This document shows, piece after piece, positions 44,059 through 52,074 of a stretch of 53,900 bases of DNA. Within the stretch, counting starts at the first letter, position 1; every line of letters starts with the position of its first letter. A program made the position numbers and the translations under genes. The stretch comes from Sphingomonas mali NBRC 15500 (lineage in GTDB: Bacteria > Pseudomonadota > Alphaproteobacteria > Sphingomonadales > Sphingomonadaceae), in NCBI RefSeq assembly GCF_001598415.1, contig NZ_BCYX01000028.1:1-53900 (forward strand), read 5' to 3'. The notes under the pieces are model-generated. The model was not told the DNA's origin. It searched no databases and was given only the letters and a program-made list of their open reading frames with translations.

Positions 44059-44419
44059 GCTTATCGCATCGGCTGAAACGCTGCGCAAATGTCCCACCGA
44101 GGTACGTAGCCAATCTGCCGAATGCCCGGAAGTCATTCCAGTCACATCCGATCGCGCAATCATGCGAATGCGAGGGTAGGTGTTCGGTCGCTGGTTTTGT
44201 CTAATTAGGCGGCACTCTCCAGATGCGTCGGCAATGCAATGGGGGTGACCTGCTCCCCGGAATTCATGCCATTGATAACTTAGTTCTATTGAGTGTCCGG
44301 CCAAAAGGTAGCCTCCTGAGGCGCCCTACCAATCGAGACGGGCGGCGGAGCCGGTCACGCTCGCGCCTTACCCCTGAGCGCCGTTGGAACGCGCGAGCCA
44401 TCGTAGCCGTTTTGACTGC

Positions 44420-44977
44420 ATGAGCGGCACCAACTCACAGCGCTCGCGCGATATGCAGGCCACCTGGGGCCCAGCGGCTGTGGGTGTTCTCGCTGCGACA
44501 TGTCTCGGCATTGCCGCGGCAAGGGATACTTTATCCGCCGTGAATCCTTTTTACTTCAGCCACGCGCAGGATCGGGGCACCAGGGCGGTATCGGATGCGT
44601 CCGACGGGGCCGATGTGATACCGTCCACCCAACTTCCCGTCGATAACGGCGCCGGTGCGCCTCTATATGCCGAAGCCCGATTCGCGGCTCAGCCGAGTTC
44701 CGAACTAGCACCGTCTTTCCTATCTCCGGGCTTCGATCGGAACACGCCCCCGGCCCGCGTAGAGAGTGAAGCCGTTGACGAAGAGCGGAGCGTAGAGCCG
44801 GGACAAGTACCGGCATCAGCGGTCTCCGAAACCGCGGCTGCCGACGAGACAGGTCAATCGCTGCAGCGTGATGCGGTCGCCGAACAGGACGCTGCGGATA
44901 CATCTTCAGACCCATCAGTTTCTCGAGATCCATCAAATTCAGCCGCCGTTGAATTTACCGCCGCCACTGACCGCTGA
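44420..44977 (+). CDS. Hypothetical membrane-anchored acidic protein
   Basis: About 185 aa from ATG 44420, or 174 aa from the in-frame ATG 44453. Residues ~18-34 (AAVGVLAATCLGIAAAR) could anchor the N-terminus; the rest is Ala/Ser/Glu/Asp-rich, without structure or motif (for example SVEPGQVPASAVSETAAADE), and probably disordered. GGAAC (44386-44390), 17 bases, CGTT (44408-44411) matches an EcfG promoter but would place the transcript start at about 44418, which favours the later start. No family is recognised. Confidence 0.45.
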   Translation: MSGTNSQRSRDMQATWGPAAVGVLAATCLGIAAARDTLSAVNPFYFSHAQDRGTRAVSDASDGADVIPSTQLPVDNGAGAPLYAEARFAAQPSSELAPSFLSPGFDRNTPPARVESEAVDEERSVEPGQVPASAVSETAAADETGQSLQRDAVAEQDAADTSSDPSVSRDPSNSAAVEFTAATDR

Positions 44978-45188
44978 CCGGTCATAGCACGGACGAAAAA
45001 TCGCATGTTACTGCCGTTCCGCGGACGGTGAGCGCAAGGCGGCGTCAACGCCGGGTCACGACGGATCGGTCTTAGTTGGAATCAGCAGTCCCGTTCGGCG
45101 ACAGTCAAGACCGCAAACGACTGAGGTCAAGCTTCTGCATTCAGCTGCAACATAAGTCGGCAACCGGCGTTTCGGCATCGCAACAGCG

Positions 45189-46490
45189 GTGGAGAGCGGT
45201 GGTGAACAGGGCGACGACAGGCCTGTCGGGGGCGGGGACCTCGCTTTGAAGTTGCTGAAGAAGCTCGAGCGCCTAGGACCCGGGCTCGTAACGGGCGCGG
45301 CTGACGATGACCCCAGCGGTATCGCTACCTACTCACAGGCTGGTGCCCAGTTCGGCACCGGCCTGATGTGGACCATGACGCTCACCTACCCCCTGATGGT
45401 CGCGGTGCAACTGGCGAGCGCGAGGGTCGGCAGGGTCACTGGCCATGGTCTCGGCAAGAGCCTCGATAGAGTCCTTCCGCGATGGCTGGTGATAGGGCTT
45501 ATCGCCCTTCTGTTCGTCGCCAACACGATCAACATCGGTGCCGACCTGGCCGCAATGGGCGAGGCGGCGGCGCTGGTAGTCGGCGGCGGCAAACACGTCA
45601 TCACCGTCGCCTTCGCGATCCTCTCCCTACTTCTACAGCTGTTCGTCCCCTATCATCGCTACTCGTCGGTCCTGAAATGGCTGACCTTAGTCCTCTTAGC
45701 CTATGTGGCGCTCTTGCTGATGGTGAAGGTCGACTGGGCGATGGCGGCTAAAAGCCTCATCATTCCAACGATCGCCGGCAGCGGCGCCGTCACGACCATC
45801 GTCGCCATCTTCGGCACGACGATCAGCCCTTACCTCTTCTTCTGGCAGGCAGCCCAGGAAGTCGAGGAGATCGACCAGGTCGATGAGCGGAAGCCACTGA
45901 AGCAAAAGCGCTCGCAAGGGCCAGACGCGCTGAGCCGCATCCGCTGGGATACTTTCGCGGGGATGGCTGTTTCCAACATCGTCGCGCTGGCCATCATCCT
46001 CGGTACCGCGACCACATTGCACGCGACCGGCAAGACCGACATCCAGAGCGCGTCCGATGCTGCCCAGGCGCTCAAACCGATAGCTGGCAACCTTGCCTTC
46101 GCGGTCTTCAGCCTCGGTATCATAGGGACGGGGCTGCTTGCTGTGCCGGTGTTGGCGGGATCGTCCGCCTATGCAGTGTGCGAGATCGGCGGATGGACCG
46201 CGAGCCTTGAGCGGCAGCCAACCCGTGCGAAAGCGTTCTACGCCGTTATTGCGCTCGGTATCCTGCTCGGCCTGGCGATCGATTGGTCCCCGGTCAGCCC
46301 GATGAAGGCATTGTTCTGGAGTGCGGTCATCAACGGCGTCGCCGCCGTGCCGGCGCTGGTCGGGCTGATGATCGTGGTCTCTAAGCGCAGCATCATGGGC
46401 GAGTTCGTAGCCTCTCCTGCGTTGAGGTTCTTCGGATGGCTGGCCACAGCGGTGATGGCGGCCGCGGCGGTGGCAATGGTCGTGGTCTAG
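45189..46490 (+). CDS. Nramp-family metal ion transporter (variant site)
   Basis: A 433 aa polytopic protein with about eleven membrane segments. Nramp landmarks are the TM1 motif ADDDPSGIATYSQAG (~41-55) and the TM6 motif FGTTISPYLFFWQ (~209-221). Classical Mn/Fe Nramps have DPGN and a Met in MPH; here these are DPSG and SPY, so the sulphur ligand and the Asn are missing, as in Nramp-related carriers with altered metal choice. A hydrophilic loop (EEIDQVDERKPLKQKRSQG) is inserted after TM6. The GTG start at 45189 is provisional. The porin follows nine bases later. Confidence 0.85.
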   Translation: MESGGEQGDDRPVGGGDLALKLLKKLERLGPGLVTGAADDDPSGIATYSQAGAQFGTGLMWTMTLTYPLMVAVQLASARVGRVTGHGLGKSLDRVLPRWLVIGLIALLFVANTINIGADLAAMGEAAALVVGGGKHVITVAFAILSLLLQLFVPYHRYSSVLKWLTLVLLAYVALLLMVKVDWAMAAKSLIIPTIAGSGAVTTIVAIFGTTISPYLFFWQAAQEVEEIDQVDERKPLKQKRSQGPDALSRIRWDTFAGMAVSNIVALAIILGTATTLHATGKTDIQSASDAAQALKPIAGNLAFAVFSLGIIGTGLLAVPVLAGSSAYAVCEIGGWTASLERQPTRAKAFYAVIALGILLGLAIDWSPVSPMKALFWSAVINGVAAVPALVGLMIVVSKRSIMGEFVASPALRFFGWLATAVMAAAAVAMVVV

Positions 46491-46498
46491 GCGAGCAA

Positions 46499-47740
46499 GT
46501 GGTGGCGCGCCTTCCCAATTGCCTGCCGCTTGAAGGATTGGTCGCGGCCGGTCTCGCCCTTGTCGCTGCGCCGGCCGTCGCCAACGACGCTCCGCCGACC
46601 TTCTCGCTGTCCGCTCGCAACACGCTCGACGGCTTGGTCGTGGCCGGCGTGCGGCGGGATGCTGTGCTTCTCGACAAGCTGCAGCTATCCGCGACCATTG
46701 CCGGCGACGATCTGGGGCTCGCTGGCGTCAGCGTCCATGGCCAGATCTTTCGGGTGGACGGGGCGAGCCCTTCGGCGCGGATTGGCGACATCCAGACGGT
46801 CGACAATATCGACGCCGCACCCGTCACGCGGCTGTTCGAGGCTTGGGTGGAAAAGAAGTTCGGCAATGCAGACCGATCGCTCGCCGTGCGCGCCGGGCTG
46901 ATCGATCTCAATGCCGATTTCGATTCGATTCAGACCGCGGGCCTGTTCCTCAATTCCTCGCACGGCATCGGCGCCGATCTGTCGCGTAGCGGTGTTGACG
47001 GACCGTCGATCTACCCGGTTACCGCGACCGGCCTGCGCATGAGCTGGCTTCCGTCCAAGGCCTGGACGGTCCGCGTCGCGGCGTTCGACGGTGTCTCCGG
47101 TGACCCCGGCCACCCTAATGCCCTTGTCCGCGAGCGCCTCGTGGGAAGCGACGGCGCGTTGCTCATCGCGCAAGTCGACTATCATCTGAGCGATACCGCC
47201 AAGGTCGAGGCGGGCAGCTGGCATTACACGCGCGCGCGCAGTGACATCGGATCCAGTGGCATGGGGCGGGGGCAGGGCGTCTATGTCTCGATCGAGGGCC
47301 CGCTGCCGGGCGCGAAGAAATGGAGTGCCTGGGCGCGTGCCGGTGTCGCAAACGGCGACGCTCAGGTCGTCGACGGCTATCTTGGCCTTGGCGTGGTGCG
47401 TACCGGAACGTTCAAAGGGCGAAAAGATGATCGCGTCGGGCTGGCGATCGCGCGGGCCTCCATCGGCGAAGCGGCGCGGACCGCCTTCAATCTGCCACAG
47501 GCCGAGACCAGCATCGAGGCGAGCTATCAATGGAAGATGGGCACGTCGTTCGCGGTGCAGCCCGACGTGCAATATGTGCGGCACCCCGCCGACCTTGCGC
47601 GTGCCCCCAGCGCGCTGGTTTTCGGATTGCGAATCGTTGCCACGGCCGGTTTCCCGAAACAGGCGCCAGCGGATGCGGCGTCGGACCCCACGGTCCCGGC
47701 CGACGGGCCGCCCGGAAGCGATGCCGACACCAATCCGTGA
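46499..47740 (+). CDS. Outer-membrane porin (OprB-like)
   Basis: About 413 aa from GTG 46499 (or 46502). A signal peptide GLVAAGLALVAAPAVA ends before NDAPPTF. The mature protein has alternating polar/aromatic beta-strand patterns, the carbohydrate-porin-type segments AWVEKKFGN, RAGLIDLNADFD and FLNSSHGIG, and strands such as VEAGSWHYTRAR; the C-terminus has a disordered Pro/Asp tail. It starts nine bases after the Nramp stop, so they form one operon: porin for outer-membrane entry, Nramp carrier for uptake. The carried ion is inferred only from the partner. Confidence 0.82.
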   Translation: MVARLPNCLPLEGLVAAGLALVAAPAVANDAPPTFSLSARNTLDGLVVAGVRRDAVLLDKLQLSATIAGDDLGLAGVSVHGQIFRVDGASPSARIGDIQTVDNIDAAPVTRLFEAWVEKKFGNADRSLAVRAGLIDLNADFDSIQTAGLFLNSSHGIGADLSRSGVDGPSIYPVTATGLRMSWLPSKAWTVRVAAFDGVSGDPGHPNALVRERLVGSDGALLIAQVDYHLSDTAKVEAGSWHYTRARSDIGSSGMGRGQGVYVSIEGPLPGAKKWSAWARAGVANGDAQVVDGYLGLGVVRTGTFKGRKDDRVGLAIARASIGEAARTAFNLPQAETSIEASYQWKMGTSFAVQPDVQYVRHPADLARAPSALVFGLRIVATAGFPKQAPADAASDPTVPADGPPGSDADTNP

Positions 47741-47960
47741 TCGGTGCGGGGGCGCCGGTTCGACGGATGGAAGACCTAGGCGGGTGAGCTTGGATGTTGC
47801 CGGGGTTTGCGAAGGCGAGGTGCGCTCTTATCCGGGTGCGTTTGTGGAATGTCGCTCAAGCGATTGGCACGATCATGCCCCTATCGTCAGGCCGATAAAG
47901 CGGCCTGTTGTCGCGCGTCGGCTGGGTAGTGATGGAGGGCATAAGCCCTCCATCAACCGG

Positions 47961-48488
47961 TTAGATCGCTGCAGCCATTTTCGGGCGGCTCGAACTGTGG
48001 CCACCACTACGATAGAGGATGTCTTCCACCTGGTCGCTCTGTACGCCGCTCGCGGTAGCATCGACCGAAACAAAAATGCCGCCGTGGTTAACGCTGTTTT
48101 CGTAATAGGTGGCGTCCTCTTCGCCGACGCCATGATCGCCGAGCACCTTGGCCAGGCCACCGGCCGCGCCACCGATCGCCGCGCCAGTAATCGCGGCGCC
48201 GGGGATGGCCGACGATGCAATTGCACCCGCTGCTACCAAAGGCCCCACGCCTGGGATTGCGAGCGCCGCGATACCCAGCAGAGTGCCAATACCCGCGCCG
48301 GCCGCGACTTTCCCAACGAAGTCTGTTGTCTCTTCGGCGCCGCTGCCGTCGGTGGTAGTGTTTTTCCCGTCCTGCTGGGCGACAATCGAAATAGCGGAAT
48401 CATTGACGCCGGCGGCACGCAGCTCAGAAACAGCACGTTCTGCTTCAGCTCGGTTGTCGAATACGGCCGATATGATGTTCTTATTCAC
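47961..48488 (-). CDS. Glycine-zipper general-stress-type protein
   Basis: A 175 aa protein from GTG 48488, with AGGAGAG upstream. The N-terminus (ISAVFDNRAEAERAVSELRA) is the ferredoxin-like fold seen in YflT/general stress 17M-like proteins. The middle (~55-115) is a long Gly/Ala segment, GAGIGTLLGIAALAIPG and AAITGAAIGGAAGGL-like, forming glycine zippers that may insert in membrane. The C-terminus returns to beta sequence (GGIFVSVDA). An EcfG-type promoter lies upstream. Its molecular task is unknown. Confidence 0.78.
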   Translation of the reverse strand: MNKNIISAVFDNRAEAERAVSELRAAGVNDSAISIVAQQDGKNTTTDGSGAEETTDFVGKVAAGAGIGTLLGIAALAIPGVGPLVAAGAIASSAIPGAAITGAAIGGAAGGLAKVLGDHGVGEEDATYYENSVNHGGIFVSVDATASGVQSDQVEDILYRSGGHSSSRPKMAAAI

Positions 48489-48528
48489 GGATACTCTCCT
48501 ACTGCGACCACGCGGCCGGGACTGCTCT

Positions 48529-48553
48529 AACCCCTGCCAAGTCCCGGCGTTCC
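48529..48553 (-). promoter_or_regulatory. EcfG-type promoter of the glycine-zipper gene
   Basis: Minus strand: GGAAC (48553-48549), 17 bases, GTT (48531-48529); the base before GTT is G instead of the consensus C. About 40 bases before the start codon. Confidence 0.65.
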
Positions 48554-48784
48554 ACGCCGCCGAGCGGTTTGTGCGCGGCCTTGGTGAAAGCCGTTTACTC
48601 CGGTCGGGATGATGGCTTCGGACTTCGGTCGGTGAACTATCTGGCTCCGCGGTGACGCACGCCTGAGGCGCGCATTCTGTATTTGTGAAAGATGAGATGC
48701 CTAATAAGCGCTTAGGTCTCTTTCTGCGGAACCCGCACAGCGCCCGCGCCTTTCTGCGCAATGCGTTCGCGAAAGGGGGGATTA

Positions 48785-49141
48785 GTGGAGAGTCGACTTG
48801 ATGGGGCGCATCATTTGCGCGCGACACCACGCTACAAATTATTTCATCCGACCGAGATGAACGCAGGTAGCGCGGCAAGGCGCGTCCACATTTTAAATTT
48901 GTCGGCAGGCGGCGCGCTAGTCTACGCGAACAATCCGCCTAATCCCGGCACGACGCTCCGGCTGCGCTGCGGCGGTCGTTCACTGCCGGCGCGCGTGGCC
49001 TGGCGCGATGAACGGCGATTTGGCGTCGCCTTCCTATCTCCTCTCGCCGACGCTGACATTAAAGAAGTCATCGCGGCCCATGATGCTCTGGTGTGTCCAA
49101 AGTCGCTCAGCCCGTCCTTGGCCCGAAGCGCGTCCGGGTAG
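48785..49141 (+). CDS. PilZ-domain protein
   Basis: A 118 aa single-domain protein from GTG 48785 (AAAGGGGGG upstream). It has the Arg cluster LRATPRYKLF (~12-21), the second c-di-GMP motif ILNLSAGGALVYA (D/N-x-S-x-x-G) and the barrel strands ARVAWRDERRFGVAFLSPL. PilZ proteins of this short type bind c-di-GMP and act on partners in motility, exopolysaccharide or stress. The spacing of Arg residues is a little shorter than the classical RxxxR, so ligand binding needs testing. Confidence 0.82.
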   Translation: MESRLDGAHHLRATPRYKLFHPTEMNAGSAARRVHILNLSAGGALVYANNPPNPGTTLRLRCGGRSLPARVAWRDERRFGVAFLSPLADADIKEVIAAHDALVCPKSLSPSLARSASG

Positions 49142-49249
49142 TTGTGTCAATCCGCCGTGCCATTCTGGGTGGGGCAGAGCTGGCCGCTTCTGCGCATGAA
49201 CCTTCTACGTTTTTGACGGTTGTTTTGCGACTGCATCAAGGAGGCTAGC

Positions 49250-49516
49250 TTGGCGGGGAGCGGATCACCACAATCGCGAGACCTGCACGAGCTCGGACAG
49301 TTGCTCCGAAAGACTTATGACGAAAGGCTTCCGCCTGGGGTTGAGCCCTCTGTCATCCCGTTAATGCTTGAGCTGTCTCACCAGTCGGACAAAATTGAGC
49401 GTCAGAAGGATGTTCCAGCGTCCGTGTCGGCGCGATCGTCGTTCCTCGTTAGTCTGCGGGCATACGGGCGATCGGTAATAGTTTATTTGACAGCTACCGT
49501 CGTTCGACCGCAATAA
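49250..49516 (+). CDS. Small hypothetical protein (weakly NepR-like)
   Basis: An 88 aa frame starting at TTG 49250 with AAGGAGG upstream. The N-terminal part RDLHELGQLLRKTYDERL and VIPLMLELSHQ has the spacing of NepR, the anti-sigma factor of EcfG, which has L-G-x-x-L-R-x-x-Y-D and a second helix with LL..L. The C-terminal part is unrelated. TGAAC (49197-49201), 17 bases, GTT (49219-49221) is a one-mismatch EcfG-type promoter. The NepR link is tentative. Confidence 0.5.
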   Translation: MAGSGSPQSRDLHELGQLLRKTYDERLPPGVEPSVIPLMLELSHQSDKIERQKDVPASVSARSSFLVSLRAYGRSVIVYLTATVVRPQ

Positions 49517-49731
49517 TGGTCGTGCAATCGCACGTCGGATTGCGGCTGTATGGTATTGCGCCCCGCGCGCTACTGCGGAGATCGAGGACGGCGTTCTGCA
49601 GTTGATCGGCTCGTCAATCGCGCAAAGCTAAAGCGGTATTGCGCTCTGCATTGATCTAGCGAAATGCCAGGACAGGAGACACGTAAGAACCGCTCTGGCC
49701 TCGGGGCGCGCGATGCCGATCGCCCAGAATG

Positions 49732-49896
49732 TCAAAAATCGCGGCTGGCGGCTTCCTTCGCTTTTCGGTCATATTCTTTGGCCATTTGGAGATGTACGGA
49801 AGCGACGGTCGGATCTGTGCAGGCAGCCGCCAGGGTTTGTTCGACCACCGCGCGCCGGCTGAAATATGCGGCGTCCTTGGTCGGTTCGTGTAGCAT
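49732..49896 (-). CDS. Small helical protein, YYxRRA family (member 3)
   Basis: A 54 aa frame from ATG 49896, with CGGAGGGGG upstream. It reads MLHEPTKDAAYFSRRAVVEQ, then ASVHLQMAKEYDRKAKEA. It aligns with the genes at 39100-39258 and 38446-38628 in both helices. The longer antisense-like frames here are shadows. Function is unknown; the strong ribosome site and paralogues support it. Confidence 0.72.
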   Translation of the reverse strand: MLHEPTKDAAYFSRRAVVEQTLAAACTDPTVASVHLQMAKEYDRKAKEAASRDF

Positions 49897-50376
49897 GGCA
49901 CCCCCTCCGATACAGAGTCGGAACGCCCGACACTCAGCCCAACACTGTTAAGGTCTGGTATAGTTGAACATGAACATATTGGAGCGATCACCCACAGGGC
50001 AAGGTGTCGGGAACTCTCCGACGAACTGATCATTTCGTTCTGACTACCGGAAGCTCTTGCGCTCGGGGTCACTCCCGGGCGCCTTTTTATAGCCGGCGGA
50101 GTTCGCGCCACTGGCGGCAGCGGCGGAGTGTCCGCACCAATCCTGACGTGTGAGCAGTCGCTCGGTTGACACCCTCAAGCTTTCGGCTGGCAGTAATAGA
50201 AAGCCAGGGTAAGCAGTGGCACCTTCACCGGCGCGCGCAGGCGCCCGGCCTCCTATATAGCTGCTATCAGCCAAGAAACGATCAGATGATGTCACGCTGA
50301 CATAGCTAGCGAGACAAAAGCGCCCCGCCGATGTCAGCGGAGCGCTCCTTACGAAAACGACCAAAAAACCGACGGC
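49897..50376. other. Gene-poor stretch
   Basis: No gene is supported. It ends with the minus-strand terminator of the single-span membrane protein (50312-50346). Confidence 0.4.
50312..50346 (-). terminator. Intrinsic terminator of the single-span protein gene
   Basis: On the minus strand AGCGCTCCGC pairs with GCGGGGCGCT (one G-U, 8-base loop), followed by TTTTGTC. About 30 bases after the stop. Confidence 0.75.
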
Positions 50377-50706
50377 TTACTTGTTGCCGTTGTCCTTCAC
50401 GCCGACGGTCGGGACGTCGATCGCCTTCTTCTCGGTCTTCACCGTAGGGACGTCGACCGTCGTCTTTGACGTGCCAACGACGACTTCCTTCGATTTCACG
50501 TCGACGTCGGGCAGCGCGCCACCCTTGGCGCTGACGTTGACCTTCGGCAGTTCGCCGCCTTTGATATTAGCGCTCCAGAACCCCGTGGCGAATAGCAGAC
50601 CGATGATGACGATGGCCAACAGAACGACCGCGCCAACGATCATTCCAGTATTGCTCTTCCGCTCGACATATGTCGTGTTCCCTGCGTTATCGCGATACTC
50701 TGCCAT
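50377..50706 (-). CDS. Single-span membrane protein with repeated VDVP-type strands
   Basis: A 109 aa protein from ATG 50706, seven bases after GGAG. A ~20-residue N-tail (MAEYRDNAGNTTYVERKSN) is followed by one helix (~22-42, MIVGAVVLLAIVIIGLLFATG) and a C-terminal part of repeated short strands (LPKVNVSAKGGALPDVDVKS, TTVDVPTVKTEKKAIDVPTV). Such proteins are common in sphingomonads, but no function is known. An EcfG-type promoter lies about 30 bases upstream. Confidence 0.78.
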   Translation of the reverse strand: MAEYRDNAGNTTYVERKSNTGMIVGAVVLLAIVIIGLLFATGFWSANIKGGELPKVNVSAKGGALPDVDVKSKEVVVGTSKTTVDVPTVKTEKKAIDVPTVGVKDNGNK

Positions 50707-50736
50707 GATCATACTCCACTTTGTTGGTAGACTCGA

Positions 50737-50761
50737 AACAGGCTTGCGACAAATATGTTCC
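50737..50761 (-). promoter_or_regulatory. EcfG-type promoter of the single-span protein
   Basis: Minus strand: GGAAC (50761-50757), 17 bases, GTT (50739-50737), with T before GTT in place of C. Confidence 0.65.
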
Positions 50762-51351
50762 GTTGGCGCAACGTCTATACGATGACTAGCGCTTATCAGC
50801 CGTACCGGACCTTAAGGGCTTGCTAGCGAGTTGGGTGCGTGAGCCAACGCTCGTGGCTGGGGATACCGCGTACTGGGGAACGTCAGTTATGGCTCGGAGG
50901 AGGTCAGGTCACTTTTCAGAGTCTGCAGCTCATTTATGCGACACTCGATCGCGAACCGGCACCAAGCATATATTCGCCTGCGCAACCGAAGCGTAGAGCA
51001 GCGTTACGATAGCCATCGCACGTGCTCGTTGGATCATCGGCCCGCTCCAAGGGGGATTAACGGCTGCAATAATATCCTCTCAGCTCCAAAGTGCCAGCGG
51101 AGTTCGTTGGCTGCCTGGACGAACGGCAGCTTTTGGGATCGCGGTGATCGCGCACGAACGGCGGCTATTGGGGCGTATTGTGTTGAAAAACTCCGCCAGC
51201 GCCAGCCATGGTCGGAACGCTGACAATGACGTATCAGGAACGTCGCCTTTGTTGAACGATTACGAGAAAAATGATTAGTTGTGCGACTGATTATTACCTG
51301 CTCCGCGCGTTCAACGCGCCTCTCGGGAGTTTTTCAACAGAATAAGGCGCA
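50762..51351. other. Gene-poor stretch with a small inverted-repeat element
   Basis: No gene is supported. Inverted repeats GTTGAAAAACTCC (51182-51194) and its complement (51326-51338) extend outward with a few mismatches to about 51172 and 51348, enclosing about 130 AT-richer bases. It may be a small nonautonomous insertion or IS remnant. Confidence 0.5.
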
Positions 51352-51660
51352 ATGCCGCCCAAAGTCGCAGTCGCGCGTTGGTCGGTGATGACCGACACAA
51401 TCGAGGATCTGCAACGCCAGATGGACGCTGCGGCGAGTGCTCTCAATTTCGAGGAGGCGCGGCGCATTCGTGACCGCATCAATCTGATGCGAGGCGGAGC
51501 GAGCGCTACAGAAGCAGCACAGGCCGATACGTCGGGCCTAGTTCGTCAGCAGCCGGGTGCCATGGGACTTGGCACGAGCCGGCAGCGGCCGGTTCCTCCG
51601 CCAGGGTGGAAGCCGCCGCCGAAACCCGATCTCATGACCTCCGGCCGGAAACGGAAGTGA
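51352..51660 (+). CDS. UVR-motif (UvrB/UvrC-like) small protein
   Basis: A 102 aa protein; an in-frame ATG at 51388 is an equally good start. Residues ~17-46 (TIEDLQRQMDAAASALNFEE, RRIRDRINLMRGG) match the UVR helical hairpin that links UvrB and UvrC. The rest is Pro/Gly-rich and basic at the end (KPPPKPDLMTSGRKRK). Small proteins with only this motif also occur with stress regulators; whether it takes part in excision repair is unknown. It is the last gene of the element. Confidence 0.8.
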   Translation: MPPKVAVARWSVMTDTIEDLQRQMDAAASALNFEEARRIRDRINLMRGGASATEAAQADTSGLVRQQPGAMGLGTSRQRPVPPPGWKPPPKPDLMTSGRKRK

Positions 51661-52023
51661 GAATCCGCGTCGCTACTGCGGCCGTGGTTACCTACTGCCG
51701 AACGTGAGCCACGAGCGGCGATACGTCCAAGCGGCGAGGTCGCACGAAGATCGCGGCAGAAGCCTTCGCAAACGATGCCGCCTGGCACACCGCGATGCCA
51801 TCCTCCACGCTGCGGTCGATCACTTGGTAGATTGAGAGAATATCAGACCAAGTTGGAAAGGTACGCCGTTATCGGCGCAATCCGGGCAGTGTGCGGTCGG
51901 CGAGATGAACCCGGCCGCACTGACGAATCCCCGGCGGGAGTTCATTTCATCGCATTTCGTCCGATGATGTTTTCCGTACGTTTTGCGTACATGACTGGGC
52001 GTCGCGCCCTAAGTCATTGTAAT
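51661..52023. other. Right end of the element, noncoding
   Basis: No gene is supported. It contains the second copy of the candidate arm site ATGTTTTCCGTAC (51967-51979), followed by GTTTTGCGTAC. Confidence 0.5.
51967..51990. promoter_or_regulatory. Candidate integrase arm-type sites, right end
   Basis: ATGTTTTCCGTAC repeats the left-end sequence at 20019-20031 exactly, in the same orientation, and is followed by GTTTTGCGTAC, a degenerate second copy. It lies 45 bases inside the right attachment repeat. Confidence 0.5.
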
Positions 52024-52074
52024 TTGGTCGGGGAAAGAGGATTCGAACCTCCGGCCCCTGCCTCCCGAAGGCAG
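52024..52074 (-). repeat. Right attachment repeat within tRNA-Pro
   Basis: Exact 51-base match to the left repeat; covers the tRNA from the 5' side of the anticodon stem to the CCA end. Integration restored a complete tRNA from element-borne sequence. Confidence 0.9.

Larger units (their letters stand above)
42875..44419. other. Gene-poor stretch, about 1.5 kb, with an orphan terminator
   Basis: The longest frames (43267-43941 and 43008-43472, both minus) have skewed Arg/Ser-rich translations and no ribosome sites, so I do not call genes. It contains the kinase promoter at its left end and a strong + strand terminator at 44018-44058 with no gene before it. Confidence 0.5.
19879..52074. mobile_element. 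Integrated mobilisable element in tRNA-Pro (about 32 kb)
   Basis: Bounded by a 51-bp exact direct repeat (19879-19929 and 52024-52074) made of the anticodon arm through the CCA end of tRNA-Pro. The intact tRNA lies at the right end; the left copy is a fragment. A tyrosine integrase starts 136 bases inside the left end. The interior has AlpA-type regulators, ArdC, a MOBQ relaxase, traC/traD, an oriT-like site and cargo genes with long gene-poor gaps, unlike the compact flanks. There is no coupling protein or type IV secretion gene, so it is best called an integrative mobilisable element. Confidence 0.88.

Noticed and set aside
47241..48530. 429-codon frame on + across the porin end and the glycine-zipper gene
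   Set aside because: Out of frame with the porin and antisense to the glycine-zipper gene; not protein-like.
19879..52074. CRISPR array, type IV secretion genes or phage structural genes inside the element
   Set aside because: Looked for regularly spaced repeats and for VirB/Trb/TraG or capsid/tail motifs; none seen, so the element is neither a full ICE nor a prophage.
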